From assembly GCA_050014095.1 (NCBI GenBank), contig JBEKDZ010000001.1, positions 404,133 to 468,132 of the forward strand: a DNA stretch of 64,000 bases, read 5' to 3'. Both the position numbers and the translations under genes were made by a program. The notes under the pieces are model-generated. The model was not told where the DNA came from. It did not search any database and saw only the letters and a list, made by a program, of their open reading frames with translations. The first letter of the stretch is position 1, and each line of letters begins with the position of its first letter. Source of the DNA: RBG-13-51-18 sp050014095. Its GTDB lineage: Bacteria; Chloroflexota; Dehalococcoidia; Dehalococcoidales; RBG-16-60-22. Positions 61,059 through 64,000 of the stretch are shown piece after piece.

Positions 61059-61964
61059 ATGATGTCTGAAACCACTTATTTAAGACGCAAATGGTTTAAC
61101 CGGTTGATGCTGGGGTTAAGCAGCACGGCAGCCGGTTTAGCTATTCTGATACTGGGACTTATCCTGGGATATACGCTGGCGCGGGGTATCGGGGCGCTCA
61201 ATTTGGATTTTCTCACTCAAGCAGCCAAGCCGGTGGGCGAGGTTGGCGGAGGCATGCGCAATGAGATTTTCGGCACTTTGATATTAATCGGGCTGGGCTC
61301 AATCATCGCCATACCGGTGGGGCTGATGTCCGGGATGTTTTTAGCGGAATTCGCCAGTCCTAAAGTTGCGTCGGCGGTAAGATTCGCCGCCGATATTCTG
61401 GCCGGCGTTCCCTCGATTGTTGTTGGTGTGTTTGCCTACGCCATCGTCGTCCAGCCGTTGCATTCCTATTCCGCGCTGTCGGCTGGGGTAGCCCTGGCGA
61501 TTATTATGATTCCTGTCATTGCCCGCACCGCCGAGGAATCTTTAAAGCTGGTGCCGAACTCGATGCGCGAGGCGGCGCTGGCTTTAGGTATTTCCCGTTG
61601 GCGGGCGGTCGTGGGAGTAATTGTTCCCGGCGCCATGACAGGGATTGTTACCGGCATCATGCTGGGTGTCGCTCGCATCGCCGGCGAAACCGCCCCGCTG
61701 CTTTTCACGGCGCTGGGCAGCCAGTTCGGCGTGCAGGGTCTACTTAATCCCATCGGGGCGCTGCCGCTGCAAATTTATAACTACGCTCTATCACCTTATC
61801 CGGACTGGCAACAGCAGGCCTGGGCGGGTGCTTTCCTCCTGATAATGCTGGTCCTCGGCATCAGCATTTTAGTGCGCTGGATTAGCAGTCGCCGCAACAA
61901 TCGGCCGGTTATAAGGAACGTAAAAAGGAGTAACAAGAATGACAATGACATACGATTTGGTTAA
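61059..61964 (+). CDS. pstA: Phosphate ABC transporter permease PstA
   Basis: A 301-residue permease. GGMRNEIFGTLILIGLGSI, ADILAGVPSIVVGVFAY and the EAA loop ALALGISRWRAVVGVIVPGA identify PstA. Start may be the ATG at 61059 or the adjacent one at 61062. Its end overlaps pstB by 26 bases; a ribosome site AAAAGGAG for pstB lies inside its coding sequence. Confidence 0.94.
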   Translation: MMSETTYLRRKWFNRLMLGLSSTAAGLAILILGLILGYTLARGIGALNLDFLTQAAKPVGEVGGGMRNEIFGTLILIGLGSIIAIPVGLMSGMFLAEFASPKVASAVRFAADILAGVPSIVVGVFAYAIVVQPLHSYSALSAGVALAIIMIPVIARTAEESLKLVPNSMREAALALGISRWRAVVGVIVPGAMTGIVTGIMLGVARIAGETAPLLFTALGSQFGVQGLLNPIGALPLQIYNYALSPYPDWQQQAWAGAFLLIMLVLGISILVRWISSRRNNRPVIRNVKRSNKNDNDIRFG

Positions 61965-62790
61965 TGAAAATAGTCACTCTAAGCCTAATGGACCTCCCAT
62001 CAATCTGGAAGAGAGGAAAGGAATCCTGGAAGTCCAGGATTTAAGCGCCTGGTACGGCAATACGCAGGCGGTGAAACATATCTCCATGAGTATCAAAGCG
62101 CAGGCGATTACCGCTATTATCGGGCCCTCCGGCTGTGGTAAGTCGACCTATATCCGCTGTCTGAACCGTATGCACGAGGTTTCCTACAAGGGCCGGGTAG
62201 AAGGCTGCGTATTTCTGGACGAAAAAGACATCTATGCCAAGGACGTCGACCCCGTTGTTATCCGCCGTCGCATAGGTATGGTCTTTCAAAAGCCGGCCCC
62301 TTTTCCCACCATGTCTATTTTCGATAACGTCGCCGCGGGCTTGAAACTAACGCGTTTATGGAGTCGACGCTGGGAGCTGGAAGAGGTGGTGGAACGCAGC
62401 TTACGGCAGGCGGCCCTCTGGGACGAAGTGAAAGACAAACTTCAGGAATCGGGCGTTTCGCTTTCCGGCGGTCAACAGCAGCGTCTCTGCATCGCCCGGG
62501 CTTTAGCGGTCGAGCCGGAGATAATCCTGCTCGATGAGCCCTGTAGCGCCCTCGACCCGGCGGCGACTTTGAAAATCGAGGACTTGATGCGGAGTCTGGC
62601 TCAGGAATACACTATCATTATCGTTACCCACAATATGCAGCAGGCAGCGCGTGTATCGGACGTAGCGGCTTTTCTGCTGGCGGACCAGGACGGCGTTGGG
62701 ACGCTGGTGGAATATGGTAAAACAAATCAATTGTTTACCAACCCTAAAGACAAACGTACCGAGGACTATATTACCGGACGGTTCGGTTAA
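61939..62790 (+). CDS. pstB: Phosphate ABC transporter ATPase PstB
   Basis: A 283-residue ATPase: Walker A GPSGCGKST near residue 71, RCLNRMHE after it (PstB-specific), Q-loop MVFQKPAPFP, signature LSGGQQQRLCIARALA, Walker B ILLDEPCSALDP. About 35 extra residues precede the domain. Provides energy to PstCA and, with PhoU, signals Pi status to PhoR. Confidence 0.95.
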   Translation: MTMTYDLVNENSHSKPNGPPINLEERKGILEVQDLSAWYGNTQAVKHISMSIKAQAITAIIGPSGCGKSTYIRCLNRMHEVSYKGRVEGCVFLDEKDIYAKDVDPVVIRRRIGMVFQKPAPFPTMSIFDNVAAGLKLTRLWSRRWELEEVVERSLRQAALWDEVKDKLQESGVSLSGGQQQRLCIARALAVEPEIILLDEPCSALDPAATLKIEDLMRSLAQEYTIIIVTHNMQQAARVSDVAAFLLADQDGVGTLVEYGKTNQLFTNPKDKRTEDYITGRFG

Positions 62791-62806
62791 CATCGAGGAG
62801 GCAGGT

Positions 62807-63475
62807 ATGGAGACGAGGACAGCTTTTCATAAGAGATTGAGAGAAATCCAGGACGATATTCTGGCGATGGGTAGTATGGTAAGTAAAGCCATGTCGCGCT
62901 CTATCGAAGCGCTAAAGAACCGCGACCTTGATTTAGCCCATCAGATAGTGGCGGATGATAAAAAGATAAACCAAAAACGGTATGAAATCGAGGAGAAGTG
63001 CGTGGAGCTTATCGCCACACAACAGCCTATGGCGAGCGACCTCCGCATCATTTTGTCGGCACTGAATATCGTTTCCGAGGTGGAACGTATCGGTGACTAC
63101 GCCGAAGGCATTGCTAAAATTGCCATCATGATTGGCGACGAACCCCCATTGAAACCACTGATTGATATTCCCCGAATGGCGGAACAGACGGTAGACATGC
63201 TGCGGCGTAGTTTGGATGCCTTTGTTAACCGTGATGCCGATACCGCCAGGAAAATCAGCAATGAAGATGATACTATCGACCAGCTGTATGAACAGGTCTT
63301 CCGCGAACTCCTCACCTTTATGGCGGAAGACCCAAAAACCATTACCCGTGCCACCCGGCTGATATGGGTGGCGCATAACCTGGAGCGGGCGGCCGACAGG
63401 GTTACTAACATCTGCGAGAGAGTGGTCTTTGTAGTGACCGGTAAAATGGAAGAGATAGGGGCTTCGAAGTATTAA
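62807..63475 (+). CDS. phoU: Phosphate signalling protein PhoU
   Basis: A 222-residue PhoU with two three-helix bundles, each with the metal-binding pattern E/DxxxD: VSEVERIGDYAEGIAKI near 85 and NLERAADRVTNICERVV near 190. The ATG at 62807 follows GAGGAGG. It inhibits PhoR when Pi is plentiful through PstB. Last gene of the operon; no terminator is evident. Confidence 0.94.
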   Translation: METRTAFHKRLREIQDDILAMGSMVSKAMSRSIEALKNRDLDLAHQIVADDKKINQKRYEIEEKCVELIATQQPMASDLRIILSALNIVSEVERIGDYAEGIAKIAIMIGDEPPLKPLIDIPRMAEQTVDMLRRSLDAFVNRDADTARKISNEDDTIDQLYEQVFRELLTFMAEDPKTITRATRLIWVAHNLERAADRVTNICERVVFVVTGKMEEIGASKY

Positions 63476-64000
63476 GAATGAACAAAGGCAAAAATCAGCT
63501 TTGTTTCAGGTGGAGTTCGACCCTCCCCCGTCTCCACTCAGGTAATTATTAAGCCCTAGCCGGTTAAATCAGTGCTTTTCCCCCGTTGTGTTCAACATCT
63601 AATTAAAAAGTGCAGCCAGTATCACAATTGTCCAATTTGTTCAACCGGTAAAAAAGGCTGGTATTAATATGATACTCGATTTTTCTAATCACATATCTTG
63701 AATACCTTGGGTGGTAACAATATATCACAACTTCATTTTGTGAATGTTGGCTATAACTTCTTCATTCAAAATAATTAAGTGAAAATTTGATTGGAAAATT
63801 AGATACGATTTTGACATTATCAAAGCTAATCAAGGCTAAAGCAAAATCAAGGCTGATTTTCATCAATCGAGGCTAAAGTTTCACATCATACGTGATTAAT
63901 AGCTTCTTCCATTTATTTAAATTCATATCATTGAGTAGCATGACCATCCAATTAACAAATTTAATTAATCTTGAAAATCAAGTATGATTTATCTGTAATC
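63476..64000. other. AT-rich end region without recognised genes
   Basis: No gene is supported. GGAGTTCGACC..CCCGTCTCCA (about 63513-63535) resembles a worn 3' end of a tRNA or tmRNA gene. Three imperfect copies of AATCRAGGCTRA start at 63828, 63845 and 63865. The stretch after 63600 is AT-rich. Confidence 0.4.

Noticed and set aside
63500..63545. Second attachment site of the tRNA-Ala recombinase
   Set aside because: Only loosely similar to the tRNA-Ala 3' end, and it would make the phosphate operon part of the element, which is implausible.
1..64000. CRISPR arrays
   Set aside because: No regularly spaced direct repeats with unique spacers and no cas gene were seen; the palindromic elements are dispersed singly.

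Overview
The window looks like a chromosomal segment of an anaerobic bacterium of the Chloroflexota, most likely class Dehalococcoidia. That is inference from gene content: large Asp-box surface proteins with a C-terminal membrane anchor, a ferredoxin-thioredoxin reductase/rubredoxin fusion, CoA-transferase/thiolase/HMG-CoA-synthase-like catabolic genes, many TTG and GTG starts, and short palindromic intergenic repeats. No rRNA or phylogenetic marker was compared.

Layout. 1-3.9 kb: pyrimidine operon (pyrR-pyrB-pyrC-pyrK, minus strand) behind a PyrR attenuator; hisS diverges from it. 5.4-14 kb: two very large secreted beta-propeller-like proteins flank a MoeA-like gene. 14-24.3 kb: small-molecule metabolism (tautomerase, flavoprotein, enolase-superfamily enzyme, MmgE/PrpD, methylmalonyl-CoA epimerase-like, SDR, CoA-transferase, thiolase, HMG-CoA-synthase-like/DUF35 fusion) studded with palindromic repeats. 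24.4-33.6 kb: FTR-rubredoxin plus glutaredoxin, a MarR-MATE-MATE operon, an alpha-toroid protein, a PaaK/CapK-like adenylating enzyme, an S51 peptidase, secG and gatB.

33.7-37.3 kb is mobile: a possible TnpB 3'-end/omega-RNA-like remnant, an RNHCP protein, tRNA-Ala, and a large serine recombinase whose C-terminus is read antisense through that tRNA. 37.9-42.6 kb is a complete liv-type ABC transporter, followed by a tRNA 3'-half remnant. 43-46.6 kb holds two histidine kinases and a receiver protein. 46.6-49.4 kb is sparse accessory DNA. 49.6-53.0 kb is an AT-rich, compact minus-strand cluster: conserved unknown protein, TIR-like protein, Nmad2-like protein, radical SAM/SPASM protein, uracil-DNA glycosylase. 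I consider this the best candidate for an undescribed (defence or DNA-modification) system.

53.2-63.5 kb: a membrane protein joining a degenerate M50 domain, PDZ and Lon-type protease, then a phosphate-response locus: phoB-phoR, a four-repeat PhoP-type box, arsC-like, mgsA, pstS-pstC-pstA-pstB-phoU. The last 0.5 kb is AT-rich with no gene seen.
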